In this document: one piece after another, positions 8,150 to 14,982 of the stretch | Layout of the letters: each line of letters begins with the position of its first letter | Numbering within the stretch: the first letter of the stretch is position 1 | Assembly: GCA_910577155.1 (NCBI GenBank) | Contig: CAJTMS010000049.1 | Location: 1 to 15,095, forward strand | Direction of reading: 5' to 3' | Length of the DNA: 15,095 bases | Origin: an uncultured Mailhella sp. | GTDB taxonomy: Bacteria; Desulfobacterota; Desulfovibrionia; Desulfovibrionales; Desulfovibrionaceae | Notes under the pieces: model-generated | What the model saw: only the letters and a program-made list of their open reading frames with translations | Told to the model about the DNA's origin: nothing | The model's database searches: none | Program-made: the position numbers and the translations under genes

Positions 8150-8580
8150 GCTTCAGAAAAAAAAGAGAGGAGTATGCTGAGGGTAAGTATAATTATGTCG
8201 GTATGTTAATGGAAAAATATAAAATTTTATTTTTTTTCATTAATGTTAAAAAAGAAATTTTTAAAAGCAGAAAAAAGTATGTAAAAAAATCCCCTGACAA
8301 AAAAATAATGCACAATTAAACTCTTGGAAAAAGGGAAAAGTTCTGTTATTCAAAGAAGATAGAATTTTTATTGAAAAACCTTTTATGCATGCGCTTCTTA
8401 TACCCCTTTTCGTATTCAAAGAAAAAGTAATGCATGCATGTGTAAGAAAGAATTGCCTTGTCTATGATTTTAGTTTGTACGGTTCCGGCAATTTTCTGTT
8501 CATGAAGGAAATAACGGCTTCAAATACAGCGTAAATTTTTATTCTTGATGTTAACGGAAATGCTCTAAAAGAATATATAT
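8150..8580. other. AT-rich intergenic region with duplicated short motifs
   Basis: No convincing gene on either strand. The stretch 8210-8340 is dominated by A and T runs. Between about 8346 and 8450 two motifs occur twice in the same order: TATTCAAAGAA (8347-8357 and 8412-8422) each followed by ATGCATGC (about 8384-8391 and 8432-8439). Only the left part is upstream of a gene (lutC), so the right part has no evident regulatory client. A short open frame at 8134-8319 lacks a normal start codon and has lysine-rich low-complexity content, so I do not count it. Confidence 0.4.
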
Positions 8581-8581
8581 G

Positions 8582-8606
8582 AAAAAGGGCAGATTGGCTG
8601 CCCTTT
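8582..8606 (-). terminator. Intrinsic terminator of the CoA-disulfide reductase gene
   Basis: AAAGGGCAG (8584-8592) pairs exactly with CTGCCCTTT (8598-8606) across a five-base loop. Read on the minus strand, the stem begins just beyond the stop codon at 8609-8611 and ends in a run of five T. Spacing and composition are typical. Confidence 0.85.
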
Positions 8607-8608
8607 CT

Positions 8609-10336
8609 TTAATATTTTTTGCCGCGTTTTTTCATTGCCTGCATACCGCCGGAGGAGTTCACCGCATGTCTGCCGCTGTGTTTGAATTTCAGCAGGCATT
8701 CATAGGCGCGTGTGCCGGAATTACAAATAAAGGCAATATTTTTATCCTGCGGAATTTTATCGATATTGTCCGAAAACGTTTCCAAAGGCATATTGATCCA
8801 GTAATCAGGGTATCTCTTTGCAATTTCAAGGGGAGCCTGTCCTGCCCGTGTGTCAACGAAGATATAATTATTGCTTTCCCGGTTGGCAAAAAGTTCGTCA
8901 AACTCTTCCGGTTTAATAAATTCACCCAGTCCGCTGACAATATTATCCGCAACATTGCCTGCGGTATTGAAAACATCCATGGCAGAGGCAAGAGGCGGAG
9001 AATAGGAAACTTCGGCAATGGAAAGGTCATGTAAAGTGGGTTTGCCAAACTGGAGCATGGTCGCCATGCTGTCGATACGGGCTTTGACTGCCATGCCGTC
9101 GGCACAATAGCCCTGCATGCCTAAGATTCGGCGGGTTTTCTTTTCTACCACCACTTCTAAGGTCATCATATTTTTTTCGGGATAAAAATGGGCTCTGTCC
9201 AGCTGTTCCATATTGATGCTCATAACGTCAAAGCCGGCTTTTTTTGCCATATCTTCGTTGAGCCCCGTACCGGATACGGTGCCCTTATGCATTTTCATGC
9301 ACCATGTGCCCACAACGCCCGGGAAGGTTTCCGGACCTGTCTGCGGGTTTCCGCCTGCGATATTGGTGCCGATAATACGTCCCTGTCTGTTGGCAAGGGA
9401 ACCCATGGGCAGGTGCATTTCCTGTCCCGTAATTAGATTTTTAATGGCAATGACATCGCCGCCTGCATAAATATGCGGATCGGAAGTCTGTAAATATTCA
9501 TTGACGCAGACGCCGTATTTGGGATTGCATTTAAGCCCGGCTTTTTCTGCCAGTTCGTAATTTGCTTTGACGCCCATGGCAAGTACGACATGATCGGCTT
9601 TGAGACGGTGTTTGCTGGTGACAACTTCGCAGACATTTCCGTTTTCATCGCCTGTGAATTCCAAAATATCTTCTTCGGAAATGACTTTTATGCCTGCTTC
9701 TTTCAGATCATTTTTAATCATGTCGGAAATGGTGCCGGAAACAAGGTTGGGGAGCATGCGTTTGGAACGTTTAATCAGCGTACAGGGGATATTCCAAATT
9801 TCAGCTAGTCCCACGGCAATTTCAATGGCTGTGAAGCTTGCCCCGATAATCACCATGTGGTGTATGCCGCTTTCGCAGTGTTTACGGATTTTTTCCGCGT
9901 CCTCAAGCCCGGCAATGGTGGTGACATTGCCAAGGTCGACCCCTTTAATATGAGGAACAATGGCATGACTTCCCATACCCAGCACGAGTTCGTCATAAAA
10001 AAGCTTTTCTTTTTCGCCTGTGTCAAGATTTTCCGTCAGCACGTATTTTTCCTGCGGATTTATTTCAATGGCTTTTGTTCTGATTTTGACATGGTCGATT
10101 TCTTTGACATGGCGGAAAAAATGCGGGTCACGGATAACATTTGCACTGGTCGCACGCAGTTCATTAATATTGTCCACTTCGGAAGAAATATAAAAAGGCA
10201 TGCCGCAGCCGCCATAGGAAATAAATTGTCCCTGATCAATAATGGTAATTTCTGTATCCGGATTGAGCCGTTTGCAGCGGGTGGCAGCTTTTGTGCCAAG
10301 AGCAACGGCACCGATAATAAGAATTTTCTTTGCCAT
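8609..10336 (-). CDS. FAD-dependent CoA-disulfide/polysulfide reductase with C-terminal rhodanese domain
   Basis: A pyridine-nucleotide-disulfide oxidoreductase fused to a rhodanese, the layout of CoADR-RHD and Npsr-type NAD(P)H sulfur reductases, which reduce CoA disulfide, CoA persulfide or polysulfide. The 575 residues show: an FAD-binding N-terminus (KILIIGAVALG); the single redox cysteine C44 in SYGGCGMPFYI, marking the CoADR/NADH-oxidase class; an NAD(P)H-binding fold near 162-180; the second FAD motif YAGGDV at 290-295; the conserved YSPPLASAMD near 445-454; and a rhodanese domain from about 475 with C538 in CNSGTRA. Both catalytic cysteines are present. The nucleotide-binding loop reads GASFTAIE instead of the usual glycine-rich GGGxxGxE. 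The ATG at 10336 is chosen because AAGGAG lies five bases before it; the longer reading from 10378 has none. It has its own promoter and terminator, so it appears monocistronic. The physiological substrate is not decidable from sequence. Confidence 0.87.
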   Translation of the reverse strand: MAKKILIIGAVALGTKAATRCKRLNPDTEITIIDQGQFISYGGCGMPFYISSEVDNINELRATSANVIRDPHFFRHVKEIDHVKIRTKAIEINPQEKYVLTENLDTGEKEKLFYDELVLGMGSHAIVPHIKGVDLGNVTTIAGLEDAEKIRKHCESGIHHMVIIGASFTAIEIAVGLAEIWNIPCTLIKRSKRMLPNLVSGTISDMIKNDLKEAGIKVISEEDILEFTGDENGNVCEVVTSKHRLKADHVVLAMGVKANYELAEKAGLKCNPKYGVCVNEYLQTSDPHIYAGGDVIAIKNLITGQEMHLPMGSLANRQGRIIGTNIAGGNPQTGPETFPGVVGTWCMKMHKGTVSGTGLNEDMAKKAGFDVMSINMEQLDRAHFYPEKNMMTLEVVVEKKTRRILGMQGYCADGMAVKARIDSMATMLQFGKPTLHDLSIAEVSYSPPLASAMDVFNTAGNVADNIVSGLGEFIKPEEFDELFANRESNNYIFVDTRAGQAPLEIAKRYPDYWINMPLETFSDNIDKIPQDKNIAFICNSGTRAYECLLKFKHSGRHAVNSSGGMQAMKKRGKKY

Positions 10337-10366
10337 ACAGACTCCTTGCAAGTTCTTTTGAAAGGG

Positions 10367-10395
10367 AGTGTACGGCAAAAGAAAAAAATAGTCAA
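10367..10395 (-). promoter_or_regulatory. Sigma70-type promoter of the CoA-disulfide reductase gene
   Basis: Minus-strand TTGACT (10390-10395) and TACACT (10367-10372) are spaced by exactly 17 bases. The predicted start near 10360 leaves about 25 bases before the ATG at 10336. The -35 box abuts the stop codon of the upstream peptidase gene, so the gene can be expressed apart from it. Confidence 0.6.
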
Positions 10396-10397
10396 AA

Positions 10398-11273
10398 CTA
10401 AAAAGAAATATGCGTCTTGCTCCAAGAATTTATGGCGGCTTTCATAATGCGGTGACGGGGCAGGACAAGGTCGAAAAGTGCATAAAAAGAGGGCGAATGA
10501 TTGGGGTAAAGCAAATGGCAAAATTCATGCAGTATCACAAATTCAACATACTCCAAAGGCAAGCCCATAAGGCGGGTGGAAAGCATAATGCGTGCGTCCC
10601 TGCTTTGAGAGGAAATTTTGCAGGAACCAAAACAGCGCTTGCAGGAACGGAAATTCAGCTGCGGGCACGTTTGGTGATACGGAGTTTTTATGGCATGCTG
10701 CAGACAAAAGCGGGCTGTTTTTTCTTGAAAAACCTGCCACAGGGATTGATAATAAAAGGATAAAAAGTTTTGAGCCGTCCTTTTCCGCCAGACAGTGAGT
10801 TTCTTTTTGCAGTCTTGCTCGCTTTTGCATTGTACAAAAATTTCGCCGTTGGTCAGGCTCATATCGGGGTGGGCGGTTTGCAAAACAGGCAGGGCATGCA
10901 AAAAAATCCGTTCTGGATTGAAATAGGTGTTTTGAGCAGAAAAAAGGAGTTTTTCCCTGCGGGTGCAAAGACCGGTCTGCCTGTGAACGGAAAACGCTTT
11001 GCCAAAAATAAAAAGCTCCTGCGCAAAGGGTAAAGGGGAATTGGTTTTGTCCGCAAACCGTTTTTCCATCTGTTCCTGCTGAGCGGAAATCCAGCCTATG
11101 TGTTTTTGTATGCTTTTTTCAGCATAAGCAAGGGGCGTGTGCCGAGGCATTTTGATTTCGAGCATTTCTTTCATGCGCAAACGGATAGTTTTGAAACGGT
11201 CAAACACTACCGTATACGGGATTTTTTGCCCCTGATAGGAAAATATATATTGCTGAGGAGATTGTTTGAGCAT
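10398..11273 (-). CDS. YgjP/DUF45-type zinc metallopeptidase
   Basis: A predicted cytoplasmic zinc metalloprotein of the YgjP (DUF45, M48-like) group; the physiological target is unknown for this family. The key evidence is HEFCH at 249-253, an HExxH zinc site, with H259 in YPNHSPSFYALF as the probable third ligand. The N-terminus (YTVVFDRFKTIRLRMKE at about 20-36) has the family's usual beta-strand opening. The length of 291 exceeds the roughly 230-240 residues I expect, the excess lying around residues 95-150. The conserved block before the active site, usually of form RSxxxRWGSC, here reads RSCKRCFGSC (209-218), with Trp replaced by Phe and extra cysteines. It begins 12 bases after the membrane-protein gene with no good ribosome-binding site, suggesting translational coupling. 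Confidence 0.82.
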   Translation of the reverse strand: MLKQSPQQYIFSYQGQKIPYTVVFDRFKTIRLRMKEMLEIKMPRHTPLAYAEKSIQKHIGWISAQQEQMEKRFADKTNSPLPFAQELFIFGKAFSVHRQTGLCTRREKLLFSAQNTYFNPERIFLHALPVLQTAHPDMSLTNGEIFVQCKSEQDCKKKLTVWRKRTAQNFLSFYYQSLWQVFQEKTARFCLQHAIKTPYHQTCPQLNFRSCKRCFGSCKISSQSRDARIMLSTRLMGLPLEYVEFVILHEFCHLLYPNHSPSFYALFDLVLPRHRIMKAAINSWSKTHISF

Positions 11274-11285
11274 ATCTGATACTTT

Positions 11286-12188
11286 TTATGAAGCTGTGAA
11301 AAATCCTTTGCCATGGCGGAGAAAAAGAACGTATGCATAGAGTTGGCTTATGAAATAAGCAAGAAAAACAAGTTGATAAAGCACATTTTCATGCAAAAGA
11401 TTGACGCCGAGCAGCATGAATTGTGCGAGTATGCCCAAGAAAAGCAGGCTTTTTCGCTTTTCTGTTCTGTACCAGTGCACAAGGCAGTACTGGAATGAGC
11501 AGGCAAGGATGATCAGGGGATCGGAACAAAGTTTGGGCATATAATCAGCTATATTCAAACCGGCAAAATCAAGGGGCAGAAACATGGCAACAACACCTGC
11601 AAGCAAAAAAGCATTGCCGCAGTCCATGATATTAAATGCTCTTTCCAGCTCTTTAGCAGTAAAGGAAAAGGTTACATTGTTTTCCTGTTTTGTTTCTTCG
11701 TCTTTAATAAGAAAAAGGCTTGTGCGCACAGAAATCCAGAAAAAAAGAACAGCCAAAACAGGCATGAGCTTGGTCAGCACAAGGGGCATATAAATACTGG
11801 TGAGGCTGGCGTCAACTCCCTGTGTATAGCCAAGGACTGCCTGCAGCAGGATATGAGCATAATACAGGGTAAAAGCACAAAAGAGAGCCCAAAAAAGAAC
11901 CTGCCAAAAAAAGAAAAACCCATGGCTTTCCAGCAAAAGTAAGAAACGTTTTTTCAGAGAAAACCGATTTTGCAGGCTCAAAAGTATAACGGCAGGCACG
12001 GAAAAACAGGCAAATACCACAGGAAACAGCACGTATAAAGGATTTGTCAGTGTGGGCGGAAAATTGGGGTATTCAAAAAAAGCAAACAAACTGTCCATTA
12101 AAAGAAAGTGTATTCCGTTTGCAATAATTGCAAAGAGAACAAAAGCGGTACAAAAAACAAGAATTTGTTTGCAAATAATTTTTGTCAT
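11286..12188 (-). CDS. Unrecognised multi-pass membrane protein
   Basis: I do not recognise the family. The 300-residue product is highly hydrophobic and rich in Phe and Leu, with about eight likely membrane segments (roughly 8-32, 50-72, 88-120, 136-160, 190-206, 222-238, 247-263, 270-290). A charged, probably cytoplasmic loop at 162-188 (DEETKQENN, then TAKELERAFN) divides it into two halves. No transporter or enzyme motif is visible. I place the start at the ATG at 12188; an in-frame TTG at 12209 would add seven residues but neither start has a clear ribosome-binding site. It is followed after 12 bases by the YgjP-type peptidase on the same strand, so the two are probably co-transcribed, and it diverges from groES. 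A regulatory or transport role would be guesswork. Confidence 0.7.
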   Translation of the reverse strand: MTKIICKQILVFCTAFVLFAIIANGIHFLLMDSLFAFFEYPNFPPTLTNPLYVLFPVVFACFSVPAVILLSLQNRFSLKKRFLLLLESHGFFFFWQVLFWALFCAFTLYYAHILLQAVLGYTQGVDASLTSIYMPLVLTKLMPVLAVLFFWISVRTSLFLIKDEETKQENNVTFSFTAKELERAFNIMDCGNAFLLAGVVAMFLPLDFAGLNIADYMPKLCSDPLIILACSFQYCLVHWYRTEKRKSLLFLGILAQFMLLGVNLLHENVLYQLVFLAYFISQLYAYVLFLRHGKGFFTAS

Positions 12189-12250
12189 ACAGGTGAAAAC
12201 TATAACCAATTTTTTGTTTTTTGCAAAGGAATAAAAAAAATTAAAAAAAA

Positions 12251-12282
12251 GTTAATATCTTATCCTATGGAATTAACAGGAT
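12251..12282. promoter_or_regulatory. Overlapping dyads in the divergent region before groES
   Basis: GTTAAT (12251-12256) and ATTAAC (12272-12277) form a perfect 6-bp inverted repeat with a 15-base centre. ATCCT (12262-12266) and AGGAT (12278-12282) form a second, overlapping one. They lie in the AT-rich spacer between the divergent membrane-protein gene and groES, where a DNA-binding regulator could sit. The base composition makes chance dyads likely, so this is only a candidate site. Confidence 0.25.
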
Positions 12283-12350
12283 TAAAAAAAAATTTTAAAA
12301 AAAATATGCTTTTACCCCTTTTCAAGCGCAAAAAAAGATTTATTTATGTC

Positions 12351-12380
12351 TTGTCACTCCGTGTGACCTAACCCTAAAAA
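12351..12380 (+). promoter_or_regulatory. Candidate groES promoter with overlapping dyad
   Basis: TTGTCA (12351-12356) and TAAAAA (12375-12380) are spaced by 18 bases and could be a sigma70-type promoter ending about 25 bases before the groES ATG. A perfect dyad, GTCAC (12353-12357) and GTGAC (12363-12367) with a five-base centre, covers the -35 region. The flanks loosely recall the HrcA-binding CIRCE element (TTGTCACTC then GTGACCTAA) but the spacer is 3 bases, not 9, so it is not a canonical CIRCE. An alternative promoter is TTTTCA (12319-12324) with TATTTA (12341-12346). Confidence 0.35.
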
Positions 12381-12410
12381 TAAAAATATTCTTGTTGGAG
12401 GATAGTTTCC

Positions 12411-12698
12411 ATGAGTTTTAAACCCCTTAATGACCGTGTGCTCGTAAAACGCTTAGACAGCGAAGAAAAAACCGCCGGAGGTCTTTTCATTCCTGAATCT
12501 GCAAAAGAAAAACCTTCTCAGGCAAAAGTTGTTGCCGTTGGTTCCGGCAGAGTTTTGGCAGACGGCAAACGTGTTCCTCTTGAAGTAAAAGAAGGCGACA
12601 TTGTTCTTTTTGGAAAATATGTTGGTACCGAATTAAAATACGAAGGCGAAGAATACCTTGTTCTCAAAGAAGAAGATATCCTTGCTGTTCTTTCATAA
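12411..12698 (+). CDS. groES: Co-chaperonin GroES
   Basis: The heptameric lid that caps GroEL during ATP-driven folding in the cytoplasm. The 95 residues have the full family length. PLNDRVLVKRL at 5-15 opens the beta-barrel, the mobile loop that contacts GroEL is around 17-34 with GGLFIP at 23-28, and the protein ends in the usual EYLVLKEEDILAVL. TTGGAGG lies nine bases before the ATG. It heads the groES-groEL operon, 33 bases before groEL. Confidence 0.98.
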   Translation: MSFKPLNDRVLVKRLDSEEKTAGGLFIPESAKEKPSQAKVVAVGSGRVLADGKRVPLEVKEGDIVLFGKYVGTELKYEGEEYLVLKEEDILAVLS

Positions 12699-12731
12699 TA
12701 TATCGAGTAAAAATTTTAGGAGATTAATATA

Positions 12732-14372
12732 ATGTCTGCAAAAGAAATCCTTTTTGACGCAAAAGCTCGTGAACGTTTATCCGCAGGTGTTGACAAACTT
12801 GCCAATGCCGTGAAAGTAACCTTGGGACCCAAAGGCCGCAACGTTCTTATTGAAAAATCCTATGGCGCTCCTGCTATCACCAAAGACGGCGTAACTGTTG
12901 CCAAAGAAATCGAATTGGAAGATAAATTTGAAAACATGGGCGCACAGCTTGTTCGTGACGTTGCTTCCAAAACCAACGAAGCAGCCGGTGACGGTACAAC
13001 CACTGCAACCATTTTGGCTCAGGCTATTTATCATGAAGGTGTAAAGCTTGTTGCCGCCGGTCGTAACCCAATGCCAATCAAACGCGGTATCGATAAAGCT
13101 GTTGAAGCTGTAACCGCTGAACTTGGCAATATCGCGAAACCTACCCGCGACCAAAAAGAAATTGCTCAAGTAGGTACTATTTCTGCTAACTCTGACACAA
13201 CAATCGGCAATATCATCGCCGAAGCTATGGGCAAAGTGGGCAAAGAAGGCGTTATCACTGTTGAAGAAGCAAAAGGGCTTGAAACAACCCTCGATACCGT
13301 TGAAGGTATGCAGTTTGACCGCGGTTACCTCTCCCCTTACTTCGTAACCGATACCGAAAAACTCGTCTGTGAACTGGAAAATCCGTATATTCTTCTTCAA
13401 GAAAAGAAAATCACCAGCATGAAGGAAATGCTCCCTGTGCTTGAAAGCGTTGCAAAAATGAACCGTCCTCTTCTTATCATTGCTGAAGATATCGAAGGCG
13501 AAGCTCTTGCAACCCTCGTTGTAAACCGCTTGCGCGGAACCATTCAGGTTGCCGCCGTAAAAGCTCCGGGTTTTGGTGATCGCCGCAAAGCAATGCTCCA
13601 AGATATCGCTGTTCTTACCGGCGGTACCGTTGTTGCCGAAGAAATGGGTATCAAACTTGAAAATATGACCGTTGCTGACCTTGGCTCCTGTAAGAGCGTC
13701 CGCATTGACAAAGACAATACTGTTATTGTTGACGGTCACGGCAAGAGCGAAGACATCAAAGCCCGCGTAAAACAAATCCGTGCTCAAATCGAAGAATCTT
13801 CTTCCGATTATGACCGTGAAAAACTCCAAGAACGTCTTGCTAAACTCGTTGGCGGTGTTGCTGTCATCCATGTCGGTGCTGCTACCGAAGTTGAAATGAA
13901 AGAAAAGAAAGACCGCGTAGAAGACGCTTTGAACGCTACCCGTGCAGCTGTTGCTGAAGGTATCGTTCCCGGCGGCGGCACTGCTCTTATCCGTGCAAGC
14001 AAAGCTCTTGACGACCTCAAAGTTGTTGACGATGACGAAATGGCAGGCGTTAACATTATCCGCCGTGCTATCGAAGAACCTCTCCGTCAAATCGCTGCCA
14101 ACGCAGGTTTTGAAGGTTCTGTCGTTGTTGAAAAAGTACGCGGCGGCAAAGACGGCTTTGGCTTCAACGCTGCAACTGGCGAATATGAAGACCTCTTGAA
14201 AGCCGGTGTTATCGATCCAAAACAAGTAACCCGTTTTGCTTTACAGCACGCAGCTTCTGTTGCCGGACTTCTCCTGACCACCGATTGTGCCATTGCTGAA
14301 GCTCCAAAGAAAGAAGAAGCTCCTGCTATGCCTCCAATGGGCGGCATGGGCGGCATGGGCGGCATGTACTAA
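12732..14372 (+). CDS. groEL: Chaperonin GroEL
   Basis: The 60-kDa chaperonin, forming stacked seven-membered rings that enclose unfolded proteins and hydrolyse ATP. The 546 residues are full length. Visible landmarks are VKVTLGPKGRNV at 28-39, the ATP-binding GDGTTTAT at 86-93 with D87, the equatorial motif VPGGGTAL, the catalytic-Asp segment RVEDALNATRAAV, and the C-terminal tail of GGM repeats ending in Tyr. AGGAGA lies before the ATG. Codon use looks strongly biased, as expected for a highly expressed gene, and this bias creates a long antisense open frame that is not a gene. It is co-transcribed with groES and ends at a strong terminator. Only one copy is in the window. Confidence 0.98.
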   Translation: MSAKEILFDAKARERLSAGVDKLANAVKVTLGPKGRNVLIEKSYGAPAITKDGVTVAKEIELEDKFENMGAQLVRDVASKTNEAAGDGTTTATILAQAIYHEGVKLVAAGRNPMPIKRGIDKAVEAVTAELGNIAKPTRDQKEIAQVGTISANSDTTIGNIIAEAMGKVGKEGVITVEEAKGLETTLDTVEGMQFDRGYLSPYFVTDTEKLVCELENPYILLQEKKITSMKEMLPVLESVAKMNRPLLIIAEDIEGEALATLVVNRLRGTIQVAAVKAPGFGDRRKAMLQDIAVLTGGTVVAEEMGIKLENMTVADLGSCKSVRIDKDNTVIVDGHGKSEDIKARVKQIRAQIEESSSDYDREKLQERLAKLVGGVAVIHVGAATEVEMKEKKDRVEDALNATRAAVAEGIVPGGGTALIRASKALDDLKVVDDDEMAGVNIIRRAIEEPLRQIAANAGFEGSVVVEKVRGGKDGFGFNAATGEYEDLLKAGVIDPKQVTRFALQHAASVAGLLLTTDCAIAEAPKKEEAPAMPPMGGMGGMGGMY

Positions 14373-14435
14373 GATACGCCTCCAAAAACGGTTTATCATA
14401 ACCTGTTATAAAAGTATAAAACCCCTTATAAAAAC

Positions 14436-14466
14436 AAAAAAGCACCGAGCAATCGGTGCTTTTTTT
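14436..14466 (+). terminator. Intrinsic terminator of groES-groEL
   Basis: AGCACCGA (14441-14448) pairs exactly with TCGGTGCT (14453-14460) across GCAA, followed by a T-run to 14466 and preceded by an A-run. It lies about 65 bases after the groEL stop codon. The A-run would also make it work from the opposite direction. Confidence 0.92.
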
Positions 14467-14634
14467 GTACCTTTTTCAAAAAGCTGTTCGGGGAATTTCC
14501 GATAACTGTCGAGAATTTTTATGCAAGGAAAAACTTTATCTTTGCTGCTACGCAACTATAATGCCCGCATGTCCGCAAACCTTTTGCAGTGCGTGTGAGC
14601 ATAACCGCTTTTGCCCAAAGATAGAGCCAAAAAA
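14467..14634. other. Intergenic stretch without a supportable gene
   Basis: Between the groEL terminator and the repeat region I see no gene with a plausible start and ribosome-binding site. A 60-codon open frame overlapping the terminator has several cysteines but starts at a GTG inside the terminator stem, so it is not credited. No tRNA-like fold was noticed. Confidence 0.5.
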
Positions 14635-14674
14635 ATAAGAATATTGCACGTTAGTCATAGAGCAATATTCTTAT
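14635..14674. repeat. Perfect 13-bp inverted repeat overlapping the first repeat copy
   Basis: ATAAGAATATTGC (14635-14647) pairs exactly with GCAATATTCTTAT (14662-14674) across a 14-base loop. The right arm falls within the first bases of the direct repeat. The second repeat copy does not keep this pairing, because its corresponding bases read GCAAAAATTTTAT and its left flank differs. Confidence 0.7.
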
Positions 14675-14771
14675 CAGCAAGTTTCACTTTGCCGGCAAGA
14701 TTTGATTTTTGCAGCAATTTGAATTTTCTTATTTTCTATTTTTCATTTTTATAGAGAATATTTTTTGCAGG
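14659..14771. repeat. Direct repeat, copy 1 (113 bases)
   Basis: Starts with AGAGCAA and ends with TTTTTTGCAGG. Compared with the second copy at 14983-15095 it differs at five positions: three within the first twelve bases and two in the middle (CA at 14715-14716 against AG). The last 101 bases are therefore almost identical. The unit is AT-rich with one GC-rich island (TTTGCCGGCAAG). It contains no open frame of note and no transposase-like inverted ends. Confidence 0.9.
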
Positions 14772-14982
14772 GTGGTAAGCAAAAGGGGACTATTGTCCCC
14801 TCACTCTCACCCCCTGCACCCCCGAGCTTACCCCTCTTTCACCCTTTTTCGGCAAAGGGCTCAAGCCCTCGCCTCCAAAGAGTGAAATATTGTTCATCAA
14901 AAGCTTTTTCCCTTTGCACGGTTAGGTATTTTGCATCATCATTATTATTGAAATGAGGAAATTTGGGTTAAACTTTTCGTGC
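14772..14982. other. Spacer between the repeat copies, with hairpins and a C-rich tract
   Basis: Two hairpins stand out: AGGGGAC (14784-14790) with GTCCCCT (14795-14801) around TATT, and AGGGCT (14856-14861) with AGCCCT (14864-14869) around two bases. Between them 14796-14845 is strikingly C-rich and nearly lacks G on this strand, unlike the surrounding DNA. An open frame crosses it (14765-14956) but its proline/serine-rich product is what such a tract gives by chance. Noncoding RNA or a genome-wide interspersed element is possible. Confidence 0.45.

Noticed and set aside
8134..8319. A 61-codon plus-strand open frame upstream of the lactate operon
   Set aside because: It begins at a non-ATG codon without a good ribosome-binding site, and its lysine-rich composition simply reflects A-rich DNA.
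12777..14225. A 482-codon open frame antisense to groEL
   Set aside because: It lies wholly opposite groEL and arises from the codon bias of that highly expressed gene. Its product is rich in Phe, Asn and Ser with no recognisable domain, and no ribosome-binding site was seen.
14456..14638. A cysteine-containing 60-codon open frame after groEL
   Set aside because: The only start is a GTG inside the groEL terminator hairpin, with no ribosome-binding site, so translation is unlikely.
14765..14956. A 63-codon proline/serine-rich open frame in the repeat spacer
   Set aside because: It follows the C-rich tract, lacks a credible start signal, and its composition is explained by base bias.
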